64,000 nucleotides of DNA from Coleofasciculus sp. FACHB-1120 (GTDB lineage: Bacteria; Cyanobacteriota; Cyanobacteriia; Cyanobacteriales; FACHB-T130). Positions within the stretch are counted from its first letter, which is position 1. Every line of letters starts with the position of its first letter. Under the pieces are notes generated by a model. That model was not told the origin of the DNA. It worked only from the letters and a program-made list of their open reading frames with translations, and did not search any database. The stretch lies in assembly GCF_014698845.1 (NCBI RefSeq), contig NZ_JACJTV010000002.1, forward strand, positions 62,001 through 126,000, given 5' to 3'. Below, piece by piece: positions 17,688-26,957 of this stretch. Made by a program: the position numbers and the translations under genes.

Positions 17688-19325
17688 ATGATGCAACTTC
17701 AGAGAAATCGCACGTTTGCCGCTACTCTGCTTCACCGGCGGCAGCGACTTGCCGAGTTAATTGATTTTCCAGTTATTCTCTGGTCTGGGCGTAGTAGTTC
17801 CCGAAATTATCCAGCAAATACTTTCCCATTTCGCGCCAGCAGTCATTTCCTCTATTTTGCGGGGCTACCTCTAGAAAATGCGGCGATCCGGCTCGAAGCC
17901 GGGAAATTAGAATTGTTTATGGATGATGCGTCTCCTGCTAGTGCCCTCTGGCATGGAGAAATGCCCAAACGTGAGGAAATTGCCCAAGCGATTGGGGCGG
18001 ATGCGGCATTTTCGATGACAGAATTGGAGTCACGCTCAACCGAGGCTGCGACTATCTTCGTGCAGGATGCCGCGACTGGGCAGCAACAAGCTCAGATCAT
18101 GCATCGCGCGATCGCATCCGCAAATACATCTCAGGGAATTGACGGGGAGTTAGCAAGAGCTATCGTATTTTTGCGGCTCAGCCACGATGCAGGTGCTTTG
18201 GCAGAATTACGAAAAGCTGCATCTGTCACCGTGGACGCTCATTTAGCGGGAATGGCTGCCACAGCCAGCGCCAAGTTGGAGGCAGGGGTGCGTGCGGCAA
18301 TGGAGAGTGTAATCATCTCGCAGAATATGAGCTGCGCTTACCCCAGTATTGTCACCGTTCACGGGGAAGTTCTCCACAATCAGCAGTATTACCACCCCCT
18401 GCAATCGGGAGACTTGCTGCTGGCGGATGTAGGTGCTGAAACATCGATGGGCTGGGCAGCAGATGTCACGCGCACTTGGCCTGTATCGGGGAAGTTTTCT
18501 TCTACCCAAAGAGATATCTATAATTTGGTTTTGGCGGCTCACGATGCTTGTATTGCCAAAATCCGCCCGGATGTGGAGTATCGGGAGATTCATCTACTGG
18601 CAGCGACTGCGATCGCCCAAGGGTTGGTGGATTTAGGCATTCTGCGGGGCAGTGCAGAAGATTTGGTAGAAATGGATGCTCATGCCTTGTTTTTCCCCCA
18701 CGGAATTGGTCATTTAGTGGGTTTGGATGTCCACGATATGGAAGATTTGGGCGATTTGGCAGGGTATGAAGAGGGGAGAACGCGGAGCGATCGCTTTGGT
18801 TTAGCTTACCTGCGGCTTAACCGCCCTTTACGCGCTGGGATGTTAGTCACCATTGAGCCAGGATTTTATCAAGTTCCGGCAATTTTAAACGATCCCAATT
18901 TTCGGGCAAAATATCAGGATGTGGTGAATTGGGATCGCCTTTCTCAGTTTCAGGATGTGCGCGGGATTCGCATAGAAGATGATGTTTTAGTCACCCAATC
19001 AGGCAGCGAAGTTCTCACAGCAGCATTGCCAACCGATGCAGATGTAATTGAGTCTTTGGTTAAGAAGGAATCCCGCGTTTTCTTCGGAACCGGGCAACCG
19101 ATGACTGGAAAAGCACCCGCTGGTATTCCCACTTTTATTAAGCGTTGTCGCGCAATTTTTGAAGAAGTTAGCCCCCAATTGATGAAGGATTATCCTGACT
19201 GGTTTATCGCAATTGAGGCAGATAGCGGTGAGTATTTTCTGGATATAGATCACAAGGTTGCTAAACAAAAAGCGCTTGAGAAATACCCGGATGGGTTAAT
19301 TTCTACTTTACAACTGCTTAAATAA
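17688..19325 (+). CDS. Aminopeptidase P family protein (M24)
   Basis: A 545-residue M24B metallopeptidase that removes an N-terminal residue preceding proline. An N-terminal creatinase-like domain (about 1-175) is followed by the pita-bread catalytic domain with all five ligands visible: D and D in ADVGAETSMGWAADVTRTW, H in FPHGIGHLVGLDVHD, E in VTIEPGFY and E in IRIEDDVLV. A C-terminal extension of about 80 residues follows the last ligand, making it longer than E. coli PepP (about 440). Two adjacent ATG codons begin the gene; the first is used here. Cytosolic. Confidence 0.93.
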   Translation: MMQLQRNRTFAATLLHRRQRLAELIDFPVILWSGRSSSRNYPANTFPFRASSHFLYFAGLPLENAAIRLEAGKLELFMDDASPASALWHGEMPKREEIAQAIGADAAFSMTELESRSTEAATIFVQDAATGQQQAQIMHRAIASANTSQGIDGELARAIVFLRLSHDAGALAELRKAASVTVDAHLAGMAATASAKLEAGVRAAMESVIISQNMSCAYPSIVTVHGEVLHNQQYYHPLQSGDLLLADVGAETSMGWAADVTRTWPVSGKFSSTQRDIYNLVLAAHDACIAKIRPDVEYREIHLLAATAIAQGLVDLGILRGSAEDLVEMDAHALFFPHGIGHLVGLDVHDMEDLGDLAGYEEGRTRSDRFGLAYLRLNRPLRAGMLVTIEPGFYQVPAILNDPNFRAKYQDVVNWDRLSQFQDVRGIRIEDDVLVTQSGSEVLTAALPTDADVIESLVKKESRVFFGTGQPMTGKAPAGIPTFIKRCRAIFEEVSPQLMKDYPDWFIAIEADSGEYFLDIDHKVAKQKALEKYPDGLISTLQLLK

Positions 19326-19731
19326 GTTATTGTCGGTAAGAAATCTTTTGGAAGGGTAAATCAAATTTTACCTTTTCCCCATTTATTTTTTCTTAAAAGA
19401 TTGATTGGCTTGATTTTGGACGTGTTGTAGCGATTCTTATGCTTAAATTAGCGATTAGCTAAATGAATGATGCTGGTATTCTATGCAATGATTCAAAACT
19501 TTAAAAAACAATTTTTTTGAAAAATGTTTTGCAAACAACTACTAGCTATGACTTGAAAAGGTATTCTTAAATAATGAAAATATATCTCAAAAAATATTAC
19601 TAGTCAGTTCTTCCTTATCAATTTCAGTTTACTAAAAAAAGCCAATAAAGTCCATAATATTCAGAAAAAACTTTTCCGAATGGGTGAATTTCTAACCCAC
19701 CCATTCAAACCGAAAAGCTCATTACTAAGAG
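19326..19731. other. AT-rich convergent gap
   Basis: About 400 bp between the aminopeptidase and the symporter, which converge here. It is strongly AT-rich with no open frame of note. The only clear structure is the hairpin at 19678-19706. Confidence 0.55.
19678..19706 (-). terminator. Terminator of the GPH symporter gene
   Basis: GAATGGGTG (19678-19686) pairs perfectly with CACCCATTC (19698-19706). On the minus strand it is followed within a few bases by GTTTTTTC. It lies 26 bp past the stop of the symporter gene. Confidence 0.75.
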
Positions 19732-21180
19732 CTATTGAGCTTTTAATTTCCGTTCTTTAAGTTTCAGTAGGATATCGGCATGAACCTCACGAGTCAGAGG
19801 ATAAAAGTATGCTAGGATTAAACCACAAATTAGGGCAATTGTTGGCAGAGGCCCGATTGCGATGCGAATTGCTAAAAGTGCAGAATCCGGTTGAATTGGC
19901 GCTAAGTTCTCTTGGGTAGACGGAATATATTGATTCCACTCCAGGCTTTTCAAGACTAAAGCTACTGCAACAGCTAAACTGACTTTTTGCAGGAACACCA
20001 TGAAGCTGTAAAAAATCCCTTCCCGCCGCTGTCCGGTTTTTAGTTCATCTAATTCAATTACATCTGGCAGCATCGACCACGGGATCAAATAAGCAGTAGA
20101 AACGCCAAAACCTGCCATCACCCCTAACACGTACATGAAAGCAATTTGACCGGGCTGTAAGAAAAACAATCCCGCCTGGGCAATAATCCACACGCTCATC
20201 CCCATAAAATATACGGCTTTTTTACCGTATCTCTTGCTAAGCTTACTCCAGATAAATAGCATCAACAATGCTGTTCCTTGCACCGCTAGAATGACTTGGG
20301 CAACGACTGCATCGCTTAAGCGCATCCAACTGAGAACAAAATAAGGAATGATAGCCGCTGTGACCTGAACAGCTAACCAGGAACACAGATAAATTCCAAC
20401 AACATATAAAAAGGGGCGATTGCTCAAAACAATCCGTACTTGTTGCAAAATTGGGAGGGAGACAGGTTCCTCAAAAGTGGGATTTTGTGCCGCCCTTGCC
20501 AAAATGCGATCGCGCGTCCCCCAAATACACCAATAAATCGGTAAGACCGACAAGATTGCACAAACGATGCCCATCACCCAATATTGTTGGATGCGGTCAT
20601 TAGGAATCAAGCGGGCAATGATTCCGAACACAATTACAGAGACGATACTTCCCCCAATCGAGAAAGCAAACCGATAGCTGTTGAGATTGGTGCGTTCGTT
20701 GTAGTCCTGAGTAAGTTCTGGAGTTAGGGCAGTGTAGGGTAAATTAACAGCGGTGTAAAACGAATTAAACAAAATCGAAATCACAATGTAATACCAGAAC
20801 AATCCCCATTGATTCGCAGCGTCATTGGCGCTAAATCGAGGCACTAGCCACTGCAAAAAGAACGTGATTCCAAACGGAATCGCCCCATATAACATCCAGG
20901 GAAGCCGACGCCCCCAGCGTGGCGAGTTGGTTCGGTCGCTAAGCACCCCGACAACTGGATCGTTCACCGCATCCCAAACCTTGCCAATCAGGAGAATCCA
21001 AGTCGCTAGTCCAGCGGCGATTCCGGCAACATCGGTCAGGAAAATTGCGGTATAAAATACCCCAATGTTTGCGGTGATAGCAGAACCCACATCACCGGCA
21101 CCATAAGCCAGTTTGGTACTCAACTTTAGCTTTTCGCTGTCGGGTGTCGCGGTGGAATAGTCAGAAGAAGAATCACTCAT
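19732..21180 (-). CDS. MFS sugar:cation symporter, GPH family
   Basis: A 482-residue, 12-helix transporter of the glycoside-pentoside-hexuronide:cation (MelB-like) branch of MFS. Family signs are LSTKLAYGAGDVGSAI at the N-terminus, KVWDAVNDPVVGVLSDRT in loop 2-3 (the cation-site region), RWGRRLPWMLYGAIPFGI, and YTALTPELTQDYNERTNLNS. The central RDR and C-terminal GQRREGIFYSFMVFLQK motifs are also typical. It probably takes up sugars or glycosides with Na+ or H+ at the plasma membrane; the substrate is unknown. The gene is divergent from the phosphoribosyltransferase with about 130 bp between. Confidence 0.9.
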   Translation of the reverse strand: MSDSSSDYSTATPDSEKLKLSTKLAYGAGDVGSAITANIGVFYTAIFLTDVAGIAAGLATWILLIGKVWDAVNDPVVGVLSDRTNSPRWGRRLPWMLYGAIPFGITFFLQWLVPRFSANDAANQWGLFWYYIVISILFNSFYTAVNLPYTALTPELTQDYNERTNLNSYRFAFSIGGSIVSVIVFGIIARLIPNDRIQQYWVMGIVCAILSVLPIYWCIWGTRDRILARAAQNPTFEEPVSLPILQQVRIVLSNRPFLYVVGIYLCSWLAVQVTAAIIPYFVLSWMRLSDAVVAQVILAVQGTALLMLFIWSKLSKRYGKKAVYFMGMSVWIIAQAGLFFLQPGQIAFMYVLGVMAGFGVSTAYLIPWSMLPDVIELDELKTGQRREGIFYSFMVFLQKVSLAVAVALVLKSLEWNQYIPSTQENLAPIQPDSALLAIRIAIGPLPTIALICGLILAYFYPLTREVHADILLKLKERKLKAQ

Positions 21181-21313
21181 GGCAGTTGGCTGATGGCAGG
21201 GGGATTAAAAATTTCAAAAAAGTATCGCATCTGTCTCCCAAAAGTGGGAATTTTTATAGCATTTGTTCTATAGCATTTGTACTGTTCTCTAAACCTGTTC
21301 AATTGTGCCTGTT

Positions 21314-21841
21314 ATGCCAGAGCTTTACGTGTCATGGTCAGAGTACCACCAAAAAATCGAACAGTTGGCGGCAATCATATATCAATCCGGCTGGGACTTT
21401 AACCAGGTTGTCTGCCTTGCGAGAGGCGGTCTACGGGTGGGTGATATTTTATCGCGAATTTACCACAAACCGTTGGCAATTTTAGCTGCCACTTCTTACG
21501 GTGGCACAGGCGATCGCTTTCGGGGTTCTCTCGCCTTTGCCCGCGACCTCACCATGACTTCGCCGCATCTGGGTAGCCGCATTCTCCTGGTGGATGACTT
21601 AGTAGATTCTGGCATCACCCTTCGGGAAGCCATCCCTTGGCTGAAACATCATTATGCCGCTGATGTCGAGCAGATTCGATCCGCTGTCATCTGGTACAAA
21701 GCTTGCTCTGTCGTTGCACCTGACTACTATACGGACTATCTACCAGAAAACCCCTGGATTCACCAACCCTTTGAAAAATACGAACAGGTCGATCCCTCAG
21801 AGTTAGCCCAAAACTATGCTGCTGTTTCAGCGACCAAATAA
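21314..21841 (+). CDS. Phosphoribosyltransferase (purine type)
   Basis: A 175-residue type I phosphoribosyltransferase from the ATG at 21314 (MPELYVSW); a GTG three codons upstream is an alternative. The PRPP loop is RILLVDDLVDSGITL, and an early CLARGGLRVGDIL gives the second PRPP-binding loop. The WSEYHQKIEQLA and late NPWIHQPFEKYE motifs match the short xanthine/hypoxanthine-guanine transferases of bacteria. It would salvage a purine base to its nucleotide. The 3' end overlaps the convergent AEC carrier gene by 15 bases. Confidence 0.9.
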   Translation: MPELYVSWSEYHQKIEQLAAIIYQSGWDFNQVVCLARGGLRVGDILSRIYHKPLAILAATSYGGTGDRFRGSLAFARDLTMTSPHLGSRILLVDDLVDSGITLREAIPWLKHHYAADVEQIRSAVIWYKACSVVAPDYYTDYLPENPWIHQPFEKYEQVDPSELAQNYAAVSATK

Positions 21842-22768
21842 TACCAACCAAACCGGCAGAGTCAACAAGAGTCCTATCGTCCCGACAACCAGCGCCGTCA
21901 CGGTTAAATCTCGGTCGAGATTGTAAGCTTCCGCCAAGATAAGCGTGGCAAAAGCTGGAGGCATTGCCATTTGTAAAACAATGACCAGATGGGGAGGCCC
22001 ACTTACACCTAGCAGCCCAATCCCCCCACCCAGCACCAGCGGAACTAGCAGCATTTTTATCCCTAAGCTCACAGATGCCGAGGGGAGGCTACCCCAGGAA
22101 GAAAGCTGGCTGAGGCGCATTCCGATTAGCACCAAAGCCAGCGCAACTCCACTCCAAGCGATAATTTGCAGCAATTGTTCGGCGGGTTCGGGCAGTGGGA
22201 AGTTGCGAAAACCCAGCCCAAAGCCAAAACTCCACAGCGCTGGATTAATCAGCACTGCCTGTAGGGCCGGGAAGACGCCCTTTTCTGTCCCAATCCCAAA
22301 ACGAGCCGCTAAGACAACGCCCAAGCCGTAGGCTCCCAACGTGGTGCCCATCAGGTCATAAAACAGCGCCCAGCCAAAGTACTGCTGCCCTACGAGAGCG
22401 AGGGTAACGGGATAACCCAAGTAGCCGGTGTTCCCGACCATTGAGGCTAATAGAAAACTTCCTTGAGTGGATTTACTCCAAGCTTTTTTAGGGAATTTTG
22501 AGGCTTGCCTTCCTATCCAAAACCAGGCTAATCCGGCTCCCACGAAAATCGCTACCCAAGCAGCGACGGGTGCAATCCAGATTGGTCCTGATAAGTCGGC
22601 GTGACGCAGAAACGCGACAATGCCAATCGGGACTCCGATCCAAAAGAGAAACTTTCCTAAATAGGTGGGAACTACTTTGGGCAGTTGGCGACCTAAAACC
22701 CATCCCAGCAAAATGCCACCACCTAGCCGGAAATAGAGTTCCAGCAGTTGAATTCCTATATTAGGCAT
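21827..22768 (-). CDS. AEC family transporter (auxin efflux carrier fold)
   Basis: A 313-residue membrane protein with about ten helices and the AEC split: an N-terminal five-helix block, a loop after about residue 150, and a C-terminal block. Typical motifs are MVGNTGYLGYPVTLALVG and PLVLGGGIGLLGVSGPPHLV, plus QMAMPPAFATLILAEAYNLD near the end. Bacterial members export or exchange small organic acids; the substrate here is unknown. The ATG start gives MPNIGIQLLELY. Its end overlaps the phosphoribosyltransferase on the other strand. Confidence 0.92.
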   Translation of the reverse strand: MPNIGIQLLELYFRLGGGILLGWVLGRQLPKVVPTYLGKFLFWIGVPIGIVAFLRHADLSGPIWIAPVAAWVAIFVGAGLAWFWIGRQASKFPKKAWSKSTQGSFLLASMVGNTGYLGYPVTLALVGQQYFGWALFYDLMGTTLGAYGLGVVLAARFGIGTEKGVFPALQAVLINPALWSFGFGLGFRNFPLPEPAEQLLQIIAWSGVALALVLIGMRLSQLSSWGSLPSASVSLGIKMLLVPLVLGGGIGLLGVSGPPHLVIVLQMAMPPAFATLILAEAYNLDRDLTVTALVVGTIGLLLTLPVWLVLFGR

Positions 22769-22993
22769 CGTCTCATGGGGCGTCAGCAGAAGGTTTAGAC
22801 TGGCATCTGTACGATATGTCAGCCTCTATTCATGTTAAGCATCAGGGTTGATGATGAGGCATCTGGGAATACACGGCGGCTGTTGATATTCGCTCAGTCT
22901 AAAATGCTTGTAAAGTTAAGTGTTGAGTCTCAGTGCCGTTGTTGGATATCTAAGAATTGATAACTAACCACAAAAACAACAGGAGTGGCTCTT

Positions 22994-23842
22994 TTGGAAA
23001 ACGCGGGTATGCCTGAAAAACCACCCAAGTCGGCACTGCCGATAGACGATATTCCGGCGGCGTTGCGGGATACGCCGCACCTCGGACAACGCCAGCGAAA
23101 GTGGCAGCCGATTCTCCTGTTTGGCGGTTTGTTGGGATTGGGAGCGATCGCGCTGATTATCGGTATCGTACTCCCCCGTCCTGTATCCGAATCGGATGCG
23201 TCAACGCCTGCCCAAAATGAAATTCCAGGCATTCAAACGCCTTCCGCTACACCAGCAGCCAATACCCTCTTTGGACACTTTTCCTATCAAGAGGCACCCC
23301 AGTCTGAACTTGAGGCGATTACAGCGGATGGTCGCTTGAAAATGCGTAAAGCTGCCGCCAGACAATATAACGCGATGGTTGCAGCGGCGCGAACTTCCGG
23401 GATTATCATCGTGCCAATTTCAGGATTTCGCTCGATTAGCGAGCAGCAGCATTTATATTTTGACACCAAGGCGCAGCGCGGACAGTCAGCCGCCGAACGG
23501 GCAAAAGTGAGTGCGCCTCCCGGTCATAGCGAGCATCATACTGGGTACGCGATAGATGTGGGTGATGGAAGAGTCCCCGCAACGAATCTCAGTCCTAACT
23601 TTGAGAAGACTGCGGCTTTTAAGTGGCTTCAGAAGAACGCCCCTTACTATAGCTTTGAGATATCCTTTCCCCGCAACAATCCCCAAGGCGTTAGTTATGA
23701 ACCGTGGCACTGGCGCTATGTGGGCGATCGCGATAGTCTGGAAACATTTTATAAAGCCAAACAATTTGGAGGTGGGGCGCAGCCATCGGGCGATCGCTCT
23801 GTCGTGTCGCCGACCAATCCCAGCCCCAATGCTTCACCCTAA
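22994..23842 (+). CDS. M15 peptidase, D-alanyl-D-alanine carboxypeptidase (VanY-like)
   Basis: A membrane-anchored M15B carboxypeptidase of about 282 residues. One membrane helix lies at about 40-60, followed by a periplasmic catalytic domain. The zinc-binding SxHxxGxAxD motif is SEHHTGYAIDVGDG, and the third ligand is in YEPWHWRYVGD. It trims the terminal D-Ala of peptidoglycan stems. The start is uncertain: GTG 22985 opens the frame, but AGGAG at 22981-22985 sits eight bases from TTG 22994, which I prefer; ATG 23009 is also possible. The tail is Ser/Pro-rich. Confidence 0.9.
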   Translation: MENAGMPEKPPKSALPIDDIPAALRDTPHLGQRQRKWQPILLFGGLLGLGAIALIIGIVLPRPVSESDASTPAQNEIPGIQTPSATPAANTLFGHFSYQEAPQSELEAITADGRLKMRKAAARQYNAMVAAARTSGIIIVPISGFRSISEQQHLYFDTKAQRGQSAAERAKVSAPPGHSEHHTGYAIDVGDGRVPATNLSPNFEKTAAFKWLQKNAPYYSFEISFPRNNPQGVSYEPWHWRYVGDRDSLETFYKAKQFGGGAQPSGDRSVVSPTNPSPNASP

Positions 23843-23847
23843 CCAAT

Positions 23848-23898
23848 AATTAAAAATTAAAAATGCAAAATTTAAAATACCATTTTTAATTTTTAATT
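23848..23898 (+). terminator. 18-bp perfect inverted repeat
   Basis: AATTAAAAATTAAAAATG (23848-23865) pairs with CATTTTTAATTTTTAATT (23881-23898) around a 15-base loop. It sits six bases after the peptidase stop and before the M41-like gene. It is A/T only, so it is either a weak terminator or one of the common AT hairpins of cyanobacterial gaps. Confidence 0.55.
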
Positions 23899-23921
23899 CA
23901 TCTACCTCAGACCTCAATATC

Positions 23922-24602
23922 ATGCAACAAGCTGCCCTAAATCTAATTGCCATTGGCGTTTTTGCAATGACGCTTTCTAGTTTGTTGGGGCCAATGTTGA
24001 ACATATCACCGACAATCCCCGCGATTGCAACGATTAGTATTCTAGGACTGGCAACCCTAGACACCCTCAGCTTCCAAGGTAAAGGCATCACGATACTTTT
24101 GGAGGTATTTGCAAGCGCTGACTCCAAATACCGCGATCGCGTGTTGCGGCATGAAGCTGGTCATTTCCTAGTTGCTTATTTACTCGAAATTCCCATTACC
24201 GGCTACACGCTTAGCGCCTGGGAAACCGTTAGGCAAGGAAATCCTGGGCAAGGTGGGGTAATATTTGATACCCAAAAATTGCAGCAAGAAATGACAACGC
24301 CTTGGGAGATGCAAGTCATCCTAGATCGATTCTGCACCGTCTGGATGGCAGGCATCGCCGCCGAGATTTTGGTGTACGGTAGCGCTGAGGGAGGTGCAGA
24401 AGACCGGCAAAAAATTAGAGAGGTGACACTAGGACGGCAGGAAAGCGACGCACAGCAGAAAGAGCGTGCCAGTGCGATGCAAGCACGGACTCTAATTGAG
24501 GAAAACTATCCTGCCTACGAAGCGCTGGTGGCGACGATGGAACAACGTGCCTCAGTTGAGGAGTGTTATCAAGTGCTTCAGCAACGTATTGTTAAGAGTT
24601 AA
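23922..24602 (+). CDS. FtsH-like M41 zinc protease lacking the AAA ATPase domain
   Basis: A 226-residue protein with two N-terminal membrane helices (about 3-25 and 32-50) and then an M41 peptidase domain. The zinc motif HEAGH (77-81) is intact, and the later EGGAEDRQKIREVTL resembles the third-ligand region of FtsH. The AAA+ module is absent: the HEAGH motif begins only about 25 residues after the second helix. Cyanobacteria and plastids have such ATPase-free relatives. Without a motor it probably cleaves unfolded or specific membrane substrates, or assists a true FtsH. The ATG at 23922 is the first start in frame. Confidence 0.87.
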   Translation: MQQAALNLIAIGVFAMTLSSLLGPMLNISPTIPAIATISILGLATLDTLSFQGKGITILLEVFASADSKYRDRVLRHEAGHFLVAYLLEIPITGYTLSAWETVRQGNPGQGGVIFDTQKLQQEMTTPWEMQVILDRFCTVWMAGIAAEILVYGSAEGGAEDRQKIREVTLGRQESDAQQKERASAMQARTLIEENYPAYEALVATMEQRASVEECYQVLQQRIVKS

Positions 24603-24874
24603 TTAATCATCAGGAGCCATTAATCAATTATCAATTCATAGAATTAATGGGAAGTTTTTCCTCTGTATTCTAGACTTTCCCTACGCTTTTTTGATACAAT
24701 AATCTTGATAAGGAAGAAATACTCTGTAATATTTTTTTAAGTAATATTTTTATTATTTAAGTATACGCCTTTTAGCCTAAATAAGTAGTAATTCTCAATA
24801 CACTTTTCTATAGTTTTAACAGGTAAAAATAGAGCTAGAGAATTTCTACCTCTTCCACAATTCACAATTAGAAA

Positions 24875-25930
24875 TTATTCACTAACAACCCGATTGCGAC
24901 CATCAGATTTTGCTTGCAGAAGATTTTTGTCAGCGCGTTGCAGCAAATTCACTCCTTTAATATCGTCCGTCGCATTTAGAGTGCCTGTCCCCAAACTGAT
25001 CGTAATCGTGAGTGCCAGAGTGGAATTAATTCGGAAGGGTTGTTCGCAGATCAATCGACATAGACGGTGCGCTACCATCGGAGCCTCTTGAACATCTGTG
25101 TGGCTGAGAATCACGACAAATTCTTCGCCCCCGTAGCGGAAGAGAGTGTCTTGAAAGCGCAGGTTGTGTTGCAGACGGGCGGAGAGTAGTTGCAGGACGC
25201 GATCGCCGATCAGATGCCCGTAGGTGTCGTTAATAGACTTGAAATAGTCTACATCCAGCATTACTAAACTCAGTGGGATTGAGCGACTCCGAGCGTTTTG
25301 AATCTGTCGGGGTAATTCCCATTCCAACGCGCGACGATTATTCAACTCTGTTAGCGGATCAGCGAGCGCCATTGTTGACAATAAATCATTGGTTCGCATC
25401 AATTGACGATAGTTTTGTACCTTGCGTAGTCCCATCTGAATTTGCGCCGCCAGTAAACGATCTTGCAACCCAGTCTCTTGTTTTGCAAGGGCAGCACTCC
25501 TTCTTCTGAATGGGGCAATTTGCAAGTAAGCATCTGCTCCTTTTTCTAAAGCTTCTGCCATGAGTGCCAACTTCCGGTGTCGATCGGAAAGTGTTTGTTC
25601 GCGGGCAATTTCGGGTCGATCTTCTATCAAGATACAGTGAATTCCCGCTAGTTGAGGGTGTTGTTTGATGTGATAACAGAAATCTAAACTGCCCTCCAGA
25701 CTTGCTTGCAAAATTAAGATATAGGGCAATCGCTTTTCCAGCAGCGGGATCACCTCATCTAGCTGGGAGGCAGCTTCAACTGTGCCACCCACTAAAGCAT
25801 CGATTCGCTTCAGAAATGTTGCCAGAAATGCATCAGTTCCAACTACTAGAACAAAAGCATCCATTAGCGTAGGTATGTTGGAAGAATCAAGGCTCTTTCC
25901 CTGTTGACGAAACGTGAGAATTTCTACCAC
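24875..25930 (-). CDS. Diguanylate cyclase with N-terminal receiver-like domain
   Basis: A 351-residue GGDEF protein that makes cyclic di-GMP from two GTP. Residues 23-150 resemble a response-regulator fold (FVLVVGTDAFLATFLKRIDA, YILILQASLEGS), but the usual Asp pair is poorly conserved, so phosphorylation is doubtful. Residues 185-350 are GGDEF: ADPLTELNNRRALE, DVDYFKSINDTYGH, and the active site GGEEF preceded by RFQD, an RxxD inhibitory site. Both indicate an active, product-inhibited enzyme. The GTG at 25930 opens the frame; the ATG at 25864 (MDAFVLVVG) is at least as likely. Soluble. Confidence 0.92.
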   Translation of the reverse strand: MVEILTFRQQGKSLDSSNIPTLMDAFVLVVGTDAFLATFLKRIDALVGGTVEAASQLDEVIPLLEKRLPYILILQASLEGSLDFCYHIKQHPQLAGIHCILIEDRPEIAREQTLSDRHRKLALMAEALEKGADAYLQIAPFRRRSAALAKQETGLQDRLLAAQIQMGLRKVQNYRQLMRTNDLLSTMALADPLTELNNRRALEWELPRQIQNARSRSIPLSLVMLDVDYFKSINDTYGHLIGDRVLQLLSARLQHNLRFQDTLFRYGGEEFVVILSHTDVQEAPMVAHRLCRLICEQPFRINSTLALTITISLGTGTLNATDDIKGVNLLQRADKNLLQAKSDGRNRVVSE

Positions 25931-26474
25931 TAGAGTTTTTAGGGAGCAACGAAGGAGACGAACGGATAGATGACCCTAGACTGGATGAGCGTGTATATTG
26001 TAGGGCGAAGAAGCGATCGCTTTAGCGGATAGCCGCTATACAAGGCTTCTGGCTGCTATGCCATTCAACCGGGCAGTCTCTACCAAACCTCAACCCGATC
26101 GTTGGCAATTCTGACACACTCTGTTACATTCTCAGTTTGCTACAAGTATTAGAGATGGGTATTCCGTTAGCGGTAGATAATTTTACAAAATCTTCATAAA
26201 AAACTGCCACACTACCCAAATGCTTGAACAACCTGCGAGCAGATTCTTCTTTATGCTGGCAGATAATTGGTATTTGTTACCACCTTGAGAAAGGGAGCGT
26301 CAAGTGAGCGATCGCATCCCTACGTGTCGAGAAGAGAGCGAACCGACAGGTCAGCGCGAGGCTAACGCCTCGCTTCGCTGTTTTCATGCCCAAAGGGCTG
26401 TAAGCGATCGCATCTTTTTGCAGCTGATTCCTCTGTCCTGTCTTGATTCACTACGAACTCAGCAACCAGACAAA
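25931..26474. other. Repeat-rich intergenic region
   Basis: More than 540 bp without a convincing gene. It contains two HIP1 octamers, a TAGCGG/CCGCTA hairpin near 26025-26040 and the dispersed repeat at 26345-26380. A 92-codon open frame here is made of that repeat and is not taken as a gene. Confidence 0.55.
26345..26380 (-). repeat. Dispersed palindromic repeat, copy 2
   Basis: On the minus strand this reads CAGCGAAGCGAGGCGTTAGC and then CTCGCGCTGACCTGTC, matching the left-end copy at about 91-133 with few differences. The GCGAGGC-TAAC-GCCTCGC core is a perfect hairpin. Confidence 0.75.
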
Positions 26475-26502
26475 AGCCAGTTAGGTGATTACCCAACTGG
26501 CT
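26475..26502 (-). terminator. Terminator of the copper chaperone gene
   Basis: AGCCAGTTaGGT (26475-26486) pairs with ACCcAACTGGCT (26491-26502) with a single mismatch and a four-base loop. On the minus strand it is followed by TTTTG. It lies 31 bp past the stop of the HMA gene. Confidence 0.75.
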
Positions 26503-26532
26503 CAAAATTAATCCTAGTAATGCAGAGTATGG

Positions 26533-26736
26533 TTATTGATAACCTTCAATCGTGTGACCTGCCGCCACGATCGCTTGTTTGATTGTTTCTTCCGAAGCTT
26601 GAGCTTCCACTGTCACCGTCTTGGCTTTTACATCCACGTCCACCTTGGCATCGGGTTCCATTGTATGGATCGTGTCGGTAATTGTTTCTGCACAGCCATT
26701 ACAGGCGATAGTGGGAACTTTTAGTTGAAGTGCCAT
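26533..26736 (-). CDS. Heavy-metal-associated domain protein, copper chaperone
   Basis: A 67-residue single HMA domain with a ferredoxin-like fold. The metal site is C12-N-G-C15 in the first loop (TIACNGCAETI), and VTVEAQASEETIKQAIVAAGH gives the second half. Such proteins (Atx1/CopZ type) carry Cu(I) to P-type ATPases of the plasma membrane and thylakoid. The usual Met before the first Cys is replaced (TIACNGC), a common cyanobacterial variation. It is monocistronic with its own terminator. No copper ATPase is in the window. Confidence 0.92.
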   Translation of the reverse strand: MALQLKVPTIACNGCAETITDTIHTMEPDAKVDVDVKAKTVTVEAQASEETIKQAIVAAGHTIEGYQ

Positions 26737-26869
26737 AGATTCAATTCAAGTCAATTAAGTTTGCTAAGTTCGATTCGAGAAGCCTTTATTTTACCGTTGT
26801 GACAGTGCCGGATAAATCAGTCTGCTGAGCGATAATGCGGATTTGGCATTCTGGCGCGATCTCGATCGC

Positions 26870-26902
26870 GTTAGCCTCGCGCTGACTTGTCAGTTCGCAT
26901 CC
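26870..26902 (+). repeat. Dispersed palindromic repeat, copy 3 (truncated)
   Basis: GTTAGCCTCGCGCTGACTTG followed by TCAGTTCGCATCC. Twenty bases (26879-26898) are identical to 120-139. It lacks the left GCGAAGCGAGGC arm seen in the other two copies. Confidence 0.75.
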
Positions 26903-26931
26903 TCGATAAAAAGTCCCCTAAAAACATTTTT

Positions 26932-26957
26932 GGGCTTAGTCGAGTGCGACTAAGCCC
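26932..26957. other. Perfect 11-bp hairpin of uncertain role
   Basis: GGGCTTAGTCG, loop AGTG, CGACTAAGCCC. It is G/C-rich enough to terminate transcription, but neither strand has a clean T run directly after it. It could end an unseen small RNA or be a structural repeat. Confidence 0.5.

Noticed and set aside
26304-26582. 92-codon plus-strand open frame
   Set aside because: It runs through a dispersed palindromic repeat and HIP1 sites, then overlaps the copper chaperone on the other strand. The peptide (SERTGQREANASLR type) reflects the repeat.
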